Positions 54,829 to 64,000 of a stretch of DNA of 64,000 nt are shown in pieces. This stretch comes from Hydrangea macrophylla (Eukaryota; Streptophyta; Magnoliopsida; Cornales; Hydrangeaceae), in the NCBI GenBank assembly GCA_033977485.1, contig CM066995.1:48111162-48175161 (forward strand), in the 5' to 3' direction. A program made the position numbers and the translations under genes. The first letter of the stretch is position 1; each line of letters opens with the position of its first letter. The notes beneath the pieces are model-generated. The model did not search any database and had not been told where the DNA came from. It saw only the letters and a program-made list of their open reading frames with translations.

Positions 54829-56017
54829 GACTTCTTTTGCTAAGACTCCCTAGCAATTGACAACGGTTACAGGCCTTACAATATGAATATGAATCTGTAA
54901 ACAAAGTAAGCCGATATAATCCAATTTGCAATATTTTCATAGTAGTTACTCGAGATGAAAAATGTCCTCCACGGAAAAATGAATGACACACGTAGGGTAT
55001 ATTTTCAATATCTTCATTGGGAACAGATTTTCTAATCACTTGATCAGCACAGTACTTAAACAAATAAGGGTCATCAAAGTTGAAATGTCTAGTAATAGCT
55101 AGGAATCTCTTCTTATCGTGTATGACCAATTGCTTGGGATTTTACCAATTACTAAGTAATTGACAATATTAGTATACCATGGTAGTGAAGTGACAGAGAA
55201 TAACTATTCATCAAGAAAAGAGTCTAAAATAGGTAAGGGTTTACTAGTATTATCTTCAAAAGTGAGACGGGATAAATGATCAACTACTACATTCTCTGAT
55301 CCTTTCGTATCTTTAATTATTAAATTAAATTCTTGAAGGAGGAGTATCCACCAAATAAGTCTTAGCTTAGAATCTTTCTTTGAAAGAAGATACATAAGAG
55401 CTGGATGGTCAGTAAAACACGTAATTAGAGAACCAATCAAGTATTACCTGAATTTATTGAGGGCAAATACTACAGCTAATAACTCTTTCTCAATAATTGA
55501 ATAGTTCATTTGAACACTATCTAGAGTTCTATTAGCGTAGTATATAACTGATGGCTTTTTATCCTTTCTTTGTCCTAGGACAGCTCCAATTGCAAAGTCA
55601 CTAGCATTGCACTTTAATTCAAAGGGTAAACTCCAATTAGAAGATTGTATAATAGGTACAGTAGTAAGATGCTCTTTTATTGGCTCAAAGGACTTATAAC
55701 ATTTTGTAGTCCATTCAAAAGGTATGTCCTTGGCCAATAATTGACATAAAGGCCTAAAAATAGCAATGGAATTTTTTTATAAATCAGCGATAAAAACCAC
55801 CATGTCCTAAGAATGAACATATATTTTTTTATAGTACAGGGGATATGTAAATTAGAGATAAGGTTTATTTTGGTTTTATCTACCTGAATCCCATCCTCAG
55901 AAATAATACGGCCTAAAATAATGCCTTTAGTGACCATGAAGTCCCAGCTTAAAACTAAACTTTTGTCCTCACTTCTTTGGAGAACTATCTGAAGATTGCT
56001 AAGGCAATTATCATAAG
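54829..56017 (-). pseudogene. Athila-like RT, RNase H and integrase zinc domain (5' piece)
   Basis: Reading down the minus strand: end of RT (GIILGRIISEDGIQVDKTKI, about 55930-55870), RNase H (FELKCNASDFAIGAVLGQ, then SIIEKELLAVVFALNKFR, 55737-55444; [15 protein letters not shown], 55440-55204), and the integrase His/Cys zinc region (HSFFRGGHF, CKACNRC, about 54990-54850). Stops and frame changes occur. It breaks off at 56017, where element D begins, and at 54829, where C begins. Removing C and one target copy joins the integrase frame correctly. Confidence 0.85.
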
Positions 56018-56713
56018 TGATACACCCAAAATGGTCCAGTACTCCTAGCCCAACCTCTAATGTTCCATCTCTGATCCTAACCGATCTCCATCTAGACTAG
56101 GACAAGCACAACTGGTTGGATGATCACTATCCCAAACGGTCCAGGATACTAAAAGCTTTCGAGTTATGTAGCACGGGGTCCTGTCAAAGGAGAAGCCTGA
56201 CCTGCAGGTCAGGATAACACCCCCCAGTTGCCGAACAGCTTGGGACCAACTCGGTTCACTCAAAGGTGCGCCCCATACATCTCAGACTTCAACAGTTTCC
56301 CAAATTAGCCGGATTTGCAGCAATCTTTACATGCTATCAATTAGTTACCTAATCAGACGCAAATGCCTTATAAGGGAGGACTCTTCCTTCTATAAAGGGT
56401 CCTCCCATCGATCTAAGGGTGGATCCAGAGTTGAAGGAACAAACTTTCATTGTCAAGCCTCTCCCAAAGAAACCCTAATATCACCCCTGTATGGCCAAAC
56501 CTTGGTAGTTCTAGTCATCATTGTTGGATCACCAAGGTCCGTGCAGTTGTTTCTTATACGTAGTAGAAGTGCTCTGACACACACGTGGATGTAGGTTCCG
56601 TTGTTAACAGGACCAAACTACATACAAACTCTCTCTCTTTTTTTTTTCTCTCTCTCTCTCTCTCTATAATCTGCTCTAATCACACTAAAATCCCTTCACC
56701 AAAAATTGTATCA
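56018..56713 (+). repeat. 5' LTR of element D
   Basis: 696 bp with matching inverted ends TGATACA...TGTATCA. Contains a long (CT)n tract at about 56629-56665 near its end. Confidence 0.75.
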
Positions 56714-56719
56714 TGATCT

Positions 56720-56738
56720 TGGCGCCATCTATAGGAAC
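56720..56738 (+). other. Primer binding site of element D (TGGCGCC type)
   Basis: TGGCGCCATCTATAGGAAC, as in Retand-type Tat elements (TGGCGCC..CTRTGGG). Differs from the PBS of A and B, so D belongs to another Tat branch. Confidence 0.7.
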
Positions 56739-56814
56739 CAACAGATTTCTTAAAAACAAATCTCTTGAGTAATAGACAACCCTCCAAAGAAGGGCAAGAA
56801 GGATGCTTAGCAGG

Positions 56815-57330
56815 TTAATGGGGACGTCCCGATGACGTTAACACAGGCCGCAACAGTCCTAACACTGGAGCAGATCACAGTAGCTCTCCCACAGCTTCTA
56901 GAGAGGGCCAAGAAATATGTTGACACTAAAGAGTTTTTAAAGATAAATGACCCTAGGCACAAAACGATGGCCTCTAAGAAGCAAGCAAAAGCAGGATCAA
57001 CCTGAGAAGAATAGTAAAAAGAAACCCAGGAAAGGTTAGCAGAAGTGTAATCAAGACAGGCACCGACATTGTTCCCACTCCACTACTAACCTATTCAATA
57101 GTTCATGTCCATAGTAGAAGCCCATAATTTGCTAAAAAATCTAACCAAGTTAAAAAAGCCCACTTGAGAGAAGAAAATGGGACAAGTACTGCCACTACCA
57201 CAAGTATGGCTATGACTCCAAGGATTGTTTCAAATTGAAGGTCGCAATTGAGAATCTGATCGAGAAGGGCCATCTAGCCGAGTTTGTCATTAATAACAGA
57301 CAACCTCAACCGAATAATCCCCTCCCAAGT
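56815..57330 (+). pseudogene. gag remnant of element D
   Basis: A coiled start (LEQITVALPQLLERAKKYV) is followed after stops by the knuckle KYCHYHKYGYDSKDC at about 57184-57228. The capsid region between them is missing, so gag has lost most of its length. Confidence 0.65.
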
Positions 57331-57470
57331 ACTTACCCTTTGGCAATATCAACGTGGTCTCAAAAGGGACATCAGGTGGGGAAGATTCATAGTTAGCCAA
57401 GAAGAGAAATGATCGAGTGTCCTGGTTATAAGTCACATCTGTCTGGACTGTGGACCCCTTATAGATAGAT

Positions 57471-57821
57471 TTGTTTACCTTCCCATCTAGTGACCTTGAA
57501 GGTAGCCACTTTTCTCATGACGACACACTGGTTATAACACTCCTTATTGCCAACTACTCAGTCAAAAGGGTACTAATTAACACCTATAGTTCTTTTGTTT
57601 TACTATTGGCCTTCGAATTTGACCAGCTTGAAATTCCTAGAGAAAGACTCTACCCGGTTACCATGCCTCTGGTTCAACGGATCAAGCACACAACCACTCG
57701 AAATGATAAAATTACTAGTCCTTATAGGGGCACACCTTCAGTAGGCCTCGGAACTTGCCAAATTCATGGTTGTACAAGCACCTTACGCCTATTATGTAAT
57801 ATTAGGGAGACCCACTCTTAA
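57471..57821 (+). pseudogene. Protease remnant of element D
   Basis: Matches the Tat protease pattern HDDTLVITLLIANYSVKRVL followed by INTYSS where the family has VDSGSS, so the catalytic Asp-Ser/Thr-Gly is lost. Confidence 0.7.
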
Positions 57822-58099
57822 TCAGGCTAAGGTGGTGGTATTAACCTACAGCCTCATCACCAAGTTTCCCACCCCTAAAGTTATCAGAATCCCAAAAGGG
57901 GACTAGGCAATAGCTCAGTCCTGTTATGTCAACTTACTCTAGAAAGACAGTGTGTGTAATCTCTGAATGTTGAAGAATTGGATCCTAGGGATAATGAAGA
58001 CTAAGTAGGGGCGGTGCAAGAACTCATCCCAGTGGTTTAGACGACCGGTTTCCCGACCGAGTGGTTAACATCAGTTCCCTCCTCATACCTGAACTCCAT

Positions 58100-58830
58100 G
58101 AAGGTTTGGTCTATTTTCTCAGACAGAATCAAGACATATTTACATGGTGTCATGAGGATATGCTGGGCATTGACCCTGTGATCATGTCCTACTGACTTAA
58201 TGGTTACCTGGACTTCTATCCCATCAAATAGAAGAGAAGGGGAATGGCTCTAGAAAGATAATAGGCCGTTAGCAAAGAGGTCAAAAAAATTCTTAAAGCC
58301 AAGTCAATCAAGGAAGTACAATATCCCGACTGGTTAGCTAACTTAGTTCTAGTCAAGAAAAGTAACAAGAAGTGGAGGCTCTATGTGGACTTCACTAAAT
58401 TAAACAAGGTTTTCCCCAGGGACTACTATGCCCTACGAAAGATAGACCTGTTGGTGGATTCAACAACAGGTTACGCCTTGCTCTCTTTTATGGATACTTA
58501 CTCTTGGTATTACTAGATCTAGATATTCCACGAAGATGAAGAAAATACGTCGTTCATCATCAATCAAGGTACATATTATTACAAAGTGAATCCCTTCAGA
58601 CTAAAGAATACAAGGGTGACCTATCAACAATTGGTCAATCTCAATATCAAAATCTTGATCGGGAAAAGTATGGAGGTATATGTTGATGACCTCTTGGTTA
58701 CAATCATGCAAGAGTCAGATCATCTTCAACATCTAGTTGAGACTTTCAATATCTTGAAAAAGTACCAGATGAAGTTGAATCCCACTAAGTGTGCATTCGA
58801 AGTCTCTTTTGGAAAGTTCTTGGGACACAT
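58100..58830 (+). pseudogene. RT remnant of element D
   Basis: WCHEDMLGIDP, DWLANLVLVKK, VDFTKLNK, LLSFMD, then YVDDLL (58678-58695) and NPTKCAFEVSFGKFLGH. The YVDD is intact but several stops precede it. Confidence 0.8.
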
Positions 58831-59164
58831 ACGGCTTGAAGTCATGCGATGTTGAGTTTTGGAAGGCCCAGATCTTTGGGGTACAAAGATGGAAGCATTT
58901 TTCTTATGAAGGAGTAATCTTGAAGGCGAAAGCCTTAGTACCTTGCAGTGGGAGTTTGTACTTGGAATGGGTTTGGTGTTGAAGGGCCATTTTTTTGGTG
59001 TGGAAAATAGATTGATGTCATTAGTCTCCAAGTAGGAGTTGGGATTGTGGGGCCTAATTCTAACAGAAGTGTTTACTAAAGTGTTTCTTTTCAAAGGAGG
59101 AAGAAGTCTGGGCAAGGCATTACCATCCGGCCTGACCGCCCGAGCAGGTGCTGCCCGAGTAGGC
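58831..59164. other. Junction DNA between element D and copia fragment E
   Basis: Not recognised. Gypsy RT homology ends at about 58830 and copia integrase homology starts at about 59165. A minus-strand open frame (59199-58726) here has no recognisable domain. Confidence 0.45.
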
Positions 59165-61290
59165 AAGGAGAAGCAATTAAGAACACATATTAATGCCATT
59201 TGATCTGATCGAGGAGGCGAGTACCTCTCTAATGAGTTTATTGATCACCTCGTACATAATGGGATTCTGTCCTAGTTTACTACACCTGGTATGCCTCAGC
59301 AGGATGGTGTAGTAGAGAGAAGGAATCAAACACTTTTAGACATGAGTAGGTCGATAATGAGTTATGTTGAGTTGCCATTATTCCTTTAGGATTGTGCTTT
59401 GGAAACTGCTACATACATACTAAATCTAGTCCCAAGAAAATCTATTCCCAAGACACCTAGGGAGATGGAGATTGGGTGCAAGTTTTCTTTGCAACATCTC
59501 CAAATATGCGGGTGTCTAGCACATGTGCTGAAAGGAAAGATGAGCAACTCATAATCTAGATTGGAAGTATCTTACTTTATAGGGTATCCAAAGAGTACTT
59601 ATGGATGGTATTTTTATCATTCAGAAGAACAGAAAGTGTTTGTTAGTACAAATACTAGTTTTCTTGGTCGATGATTATATTATGAACCATTAGCCAAAAG
59701 GAAGGATAGAATTGAGTGAAATAGATGGAGAGCCCTCTAATTCTCCAATAGTTAAAAATGATGTAAGACAAGAAAATACCACTTCTTCACCCATTTTCGT
59801 ATTGGTACCTCATTCTAGTGGGAGGATGGTCAGCCAACCTGATAGATACATGTTCTTAGAAAAAGTTTTTGAAGTTGTATCCATTGAATATGAATCTGAT
59901 CCTGCCACATACGAAGAGGTAATTTCTGATGTTGATTCAACTCATTGGATTAAAGCTATAAAGGCTGAATTGGAGTCTATGGATTCCAATCAGGTCTGGG
60001 ATCTTGTAGAACTTTTTGCAAATATTAAACCCATTGGCTGTAAGTGGGTCTACAAGAGAAAAAGAGGATCTGATGGAAAGGTTGAGACCTTTATGGCAAG
60101 GCTTGTAGCGATAGGTTATAATTATAGAAGGAAACCTTCTTGCCAGTAGCCATGCTTAAGTCCATCAGAATACTTTTATCTATTCCGGCATGTCTATATT
60201 ATAAGATCTGCCAGATGGATGTCATGATTGCATTCTTGAATGGAAATCTTGAGAAGGACATCTATACGCAACAACTAGAAGGGTTCATAGCATGTGGGAA
60301 TGGTAACTTAGTATGCAAGTTACAAAAGTCTATTTATGGGCTTAAGCAGGCATCCAAGAGTGAGAACATTTATTTTTACCAAGCAGTCAAATTGTTTGGT
60401 TTCATACAGAATCTGGATGAACCTTGTGTATACAAGAAGTGTGAAGGCAAAGTGGTGGCCTTTTTGTACATTATGTTGATGACATTCTACTCATTAGGAA
60501 TGATATAGAGATGTTGTTAACGATTAAGGTTTGGCTAGGTAATACTTTTAATATGAAGGATCTAAGGGAGGTGAGTTATATCCTTAGGATAAAGCTCTTT
60601 CGGGATCGTAAGCGAAAGACAATGGGATTATCTCGAACTAGTTATATAAACAAGTTGCTAACTAGGTTTTCCATGGACAATTTGAAGAAATGTTTATTAC
60701 CTTTCAGGCATGGTTTAGCATTCTCCAAGGATCGATGTCCTAAGACGCAGGAGGAGAGGAATCACTTGGTAGGAGTTCCATATAATTCGGCAGTAGGAAG
60801 TCTCATGTATTCGATGTTGTGCACTAGTCTAGATATCTTTTTTGCCATTGGCATGGTTAGCAGGTATAAGTCAAATCTTGGTCCAGAGCACTTGACAACC
60901 GTTAAGCACATTCTTAAGTGATTGAGAAGAACTAAAGATTACATGCTTATATATGGTGGTAGTGAGTTAATTCGAATGGGATGCACTGATCGAACTTTAT
61001 TTCAGATGAAGATTCAAGGAAATCGACATCCAAACATCTCTTTACCTTGAGAGGTGGTACTATTAGTTGGAGGAGCATTAAGCAAAAGTGCATTACGACA
61101 ATAGTGGGGCAATGGCTCAATCCAAGGATCCAAGGAACCACAGAAAGGGAAAGCACATCCCGAGAAAATATCATCTAACTCGATATTATTCAACGTGGAG
61201 ATATGACTGTCATGAAGATTACCACCGCTGGCAATCTTCAAGATTCGTTTACAAAGGCCATGCCATAAAAGGTCTTTAATCATCATCGAG
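59165..61290 (+). pseudogene. Ty1/copia pol fragment E (integrase end, RT, RNase H)
   Basis: Integrase from SDRGGEY (about 59195) through PGMPQQDG, VVERRNQTL and YILNLVPRKS, with TAG stops where the family has Gln or Trp. A linker (59712-59880) leads to RT (WIKAIKAELESM, CKWVYKRKRG; MDVMIAFLNGNLEKDIY; SIYGLKQASK), then RNase H (GSLMYSMLCTSLDI; NSGAMAQSKDPRNHRKGKHI). Gag, protease and the integrase start are missing, so E is truncated at its 5' side. Lineage is not resolved. At least six frame breaks. Confidence 0.8.
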
Positions 61291-61399
61291 ATAGTCTAGG
61301 TCTTAGATGTAGTCTTGAATGGTTATTTTTATCCCCAAGGTTCTACATTCTATAAAGTTGAGTACTTATGATTTCATTTAGTGTGTTGACCAAACAAAG

Positions 61400-62243
61400 C
61401 CTTACAATGATGATGGATATTCTATGGAAGCCTCGTGGGAGATCATTTCTTACTTGTATTGTTCTTATATGACTCTTTGTAAAGTTAATTAGATTTATTC
61501 TTCATGACAAGGGCTTAAAAACTTAACAAGACTGTCAAAACAGAAAAAACTATTTTTCAGTTGACTGGATAAATTTCCGAATCTACTAGGAGCTAAAATT
61601 TTCAATTGACTTGAAGTTGAAAAACAGTCAACTATTTCATGTTTTGAGAGATAGTTTTCACTGTAAAAACTAGTCGACCGGACCAGGCTTTCAGTCGACT
61701 GTTTTACTGGCGTATTCATCAAATTTTGAAATGGAGTCGATTGGATCGTGAACCCAGTCGACAGGATTACTGCACATAACTGTAATAATTTTTTTTAGGG
61801 TTTTGACTAGGCATTTAATGCTCCCAACTACCTCAAATGTTTTGATTTTTAGGAGACAATATTTATACTCATTGAAACTAGTTGTTGGTCACTTAATCAC
61901 TCACATTCAATACTCATTCATTGTATTCAAGATTCAAGCCCTAGCTTTATGAGATTCAATCTTCTAGCTCTAGACTTCATTTGTAATTTCTTGAGAGCTA
62001 TTGTTGAGAGCATTTATTGTATCTATATACTCTACAATAGAGTATATTTTAGTAGTACCAAAACACTTTTTCAAATCCTTGAAGTTGTAAAGAGGGTTGT
62101 TGTAAACTCTTGCTCCAAGTGAAGCTGTTCTTCATTGGAGGTATAAAAGGAGTTCAAGAAGAACTTGTAGGGAGTGGTTTAATCTTCACCCAAACAAGAT
62201 TGTTTAGTGGAATTCTCAAGAGGTGTTCTTGAGGGGTGGACGT
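61400..62243 (+). repeat. Sirevirus-like LTR fragment related to element C, plus strand
   Basis: Reverse complement of C's LTR is recognisable from about 61415 (GATGGATATTC, GATCATTTC, ACAAGGGCTT) to GAGGGGTGGACGT at 62231-62243, where a Tat LTR interrupts it. CAGTCGACTG occurs at about 61691. Its start is blurred and may have been truncated. Confidence 0.75.
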
Positions 62244-64000
62244 TGTGGATGCCGGCATTTCGGGCCCACTTTTGTTTTAATTTTAAAACAATTTTAATTT
62301 TCAAATTCAAATAGTCGCCACTTAATTTTTTTTAGGAAAATTAAGAAGCAATTTTTTAAAAGCAACCGATCTTTTGCGAAACCAAAGATAATCTGGGTCC
62401 GGGGATTATGGAATGAAATGGGAAGGAGCCCAGCGGACTAAAACACCCCCTTTCATCCTATCTCGTGATAGGCCTCTACTCATCATCATATTTAATCGAA
62501 TTAATAATCTAAGCATGCCCTCAACTAATACATAGATATAAGTATACATATCACAAGCATGTCAAAAAGGGTACAAAATTGCTAACGATAAAATATCATT
62601 CGTAAGCCACATAATTCAAGTAGCAAGCAAAATGAAGTGCAAGTAGGGAACTAGAGAACTTACCCGGGATCAAGCCGTGAAATGGGAAATGTGCAATGCA
62701 TACAAATAATAGAAATCCTAGAAAAAATGTCTCTAATCACATATACACATAAGGCAAGACCTAGGCTAAGGTGTCGCGCATGGAGTCGAAAATCAACAAA
62801 ATCCAACAAATGAAATAAACTAGAGAAGAGATGAGAAGTCATACCTCCAAAGCGCTATAAAACAAGGGTTAGTCCACATGCTTCATACAATAATATGACA
62901 TCAAATAATCAATCCTGAATCTCTAGCTTAGATCTATCAGGTAGAGGAAGAATTGATAAAACTATGAATTCCTTTTGATTAGTTAGAGCCATAGCATCTC
63001 TATAGATATACAAGTCTCAACTAAGAGCCAATGTGATGTCCAATAGGGGGTGCTATAATCCCGACATGATCATAAGGAATTCATGGTTATGCTCAATTAG
63101 GTTTAACTATGTCCAACTTTATCCAAGAACTAGTTCTAATCATGAGCATCAATGTACATGAATGAATGAATGAATGAATATGAACAAGAATGAGATATGA
63201 ATTTATTCACTAGTTTGGATCACTTAGCCTCTGGATTTAAGCTAAATTATCATTTATTCAAATTATAATTTGGGTCCCAAGACATTAGGAAACAGTGACT
63301 GTTTTTCCTAAACTACAGAGAACAGACCAGATTTTATAAGGTAGAAAAACCATACTTCTGACGGTTGGATCTTAATGATTTTTGGATATGATATGCGTCT
63401 GTGAGTCTAGTTTCTAACCCAAAAAGAAAATTAGGTTTGAACGGTTAGATCTCTGGGAATATGGAAAACACTAGACATCACTCCGGAATCTGCAATTCTC
63501 TGTCCAGAGATCTTGTACGATTTTCTAAAAATAGTAAAAAAAAATGAGAAACACTTAGATCTTTTTAGGGTATCCTCCTATCACATTGAAATACTCAGAA
63601 AAAATTATTTTGGGTCAAGAACAATCAATTAAGGCTCTGATTTATTAATCTTAAAACAAACTTACTGTTCTGAAATTTTGGACAGAGAGTTGCTTGTTTT
63701 GAAATCATAAGATCAAACCATCTTAGACATGGAATTTCATCAAAATAAAAATTACAAAGGTGCTTAAATGAGTTATGAACATCCTCCAATTGGCCTCATC
63801 CAATTTCCAATGAACCATGATTTTATAAAAATCTTTGATCATGGTTGGTTTATGGATTCACTGCGCCTTTGTTAAATTGATGTTCATATTTCGAATCAAA
63901 CTTGATCCGTGATTCTAGAGAGAACTAGGATCAAGTATGATTATGATCATTGGAGTAAATAATGAAACATGAAGAGATTCATAGATTTAGCCTTAACGGA
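62244..64000 (-). repeat. Third Tat/Ogre-like LTR, minus strand, cut by window edge
   Basis: On the minus strand it ends ...GCCGGCATCCACA at 62244 and contains the family's U5 marks in order: stem-loop CCTATC-ACGA-GATAGG (62472-62457), GGGGGTGTTTTAGTC, GGGCTCCTTCCCA, and TGGCGACTATTTG (62320-62308). SIRE-like LTR DNA lies directly outside, with no PBS, so this is a 3' LTR or a solo LTR. It is a different family from A and B. Confidence 0.85.

Larger units (their letters stand above)
56018..58830 (+). mobile_element. Tat/Retand-like Ty3/gypsy element D, 5' part, decayed
   Basis: LTR 56018-56713, PBS at 56720, short gag remnant, protease, and RT up to the palm. It stops abruptly after the FGKFLGH motif at about 58830. 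No 3' LTR in the window. It sits in the RT of the Athila-like element. Confidence 0.8.

Overview
This window is a block of nested plant transposable elements. I see no host housekeeping gene, tRNA or rRNA in it. The mix (Tat/Ogre-like, Athila-like and Del/Tekay-like Ty3/gypsy; Tnt1-like and Sirevirus-like Ty1/copia; a hAT-type MITE; plant mobile domain genes) points to nuclear DNA of a flowering plant, probably a eudicot. Species cannot be told from the sequence.

Layout. 1-2195: 5' LTR, gag, protease and integrase of a minus-strand copia element cut by the window edge. About 2196-5203: a decayed Del/Tekay-like LTR, its PBS and a small broken ORF, then unassigned DNA. 5204-40258: Tat element A with 3284-bp LTRs and 5-bp target duplication CCCGA. 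A has gag but no pol. Inside A, at 13711-34627, sits Tat element B with 3492-bp LTRs and target duplication CAATG. B has gag, one 5.1-kb pro-pol frame, and an antisense six-exon plant mobile domain (PMD) gene between pol and its 3' LTR. 40264-41170: a broken PMD-like gene that A interrupted. 41171-46272: decayed DNA with an LTR-like stretch, a hAT MITE and the integrase core of a minus-strand Athila-like element. 46273-54828: minus-strand Sirevirus-like copia element C, inserted in that Athila integrase. 54829-56017: the rest of the Athila-like pol. 56018-58830: 5' part of a decayed plus-strand Tat/Retand-like element D. 59165-61290: a plus-strand copia pol fragment E. About 61400-62243: a plus-strand relative of C's LTR, cut by a minus-strand Tat LTR that runs off the right end.

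How the parts relate. A and B share LTR ends, PBS, PPT, gag family and 3' UTR motifs. A therefore looks like a pol-less element copied by B-type proteins. LTR differences I could count by eye (6 in A, 3 in B) agree with B landing after A. The most notable content is B's antisense PMD gene. All five introns have GT-AG ends in phase 0, and the exons join into an open frame of 581 residues. Its upstream DNA carries an 18-bp module and hairpin also found in B's own LTR. A stem-loop with compensatory changes is shared by the LTRs of A, B and the right-edge Tat element.
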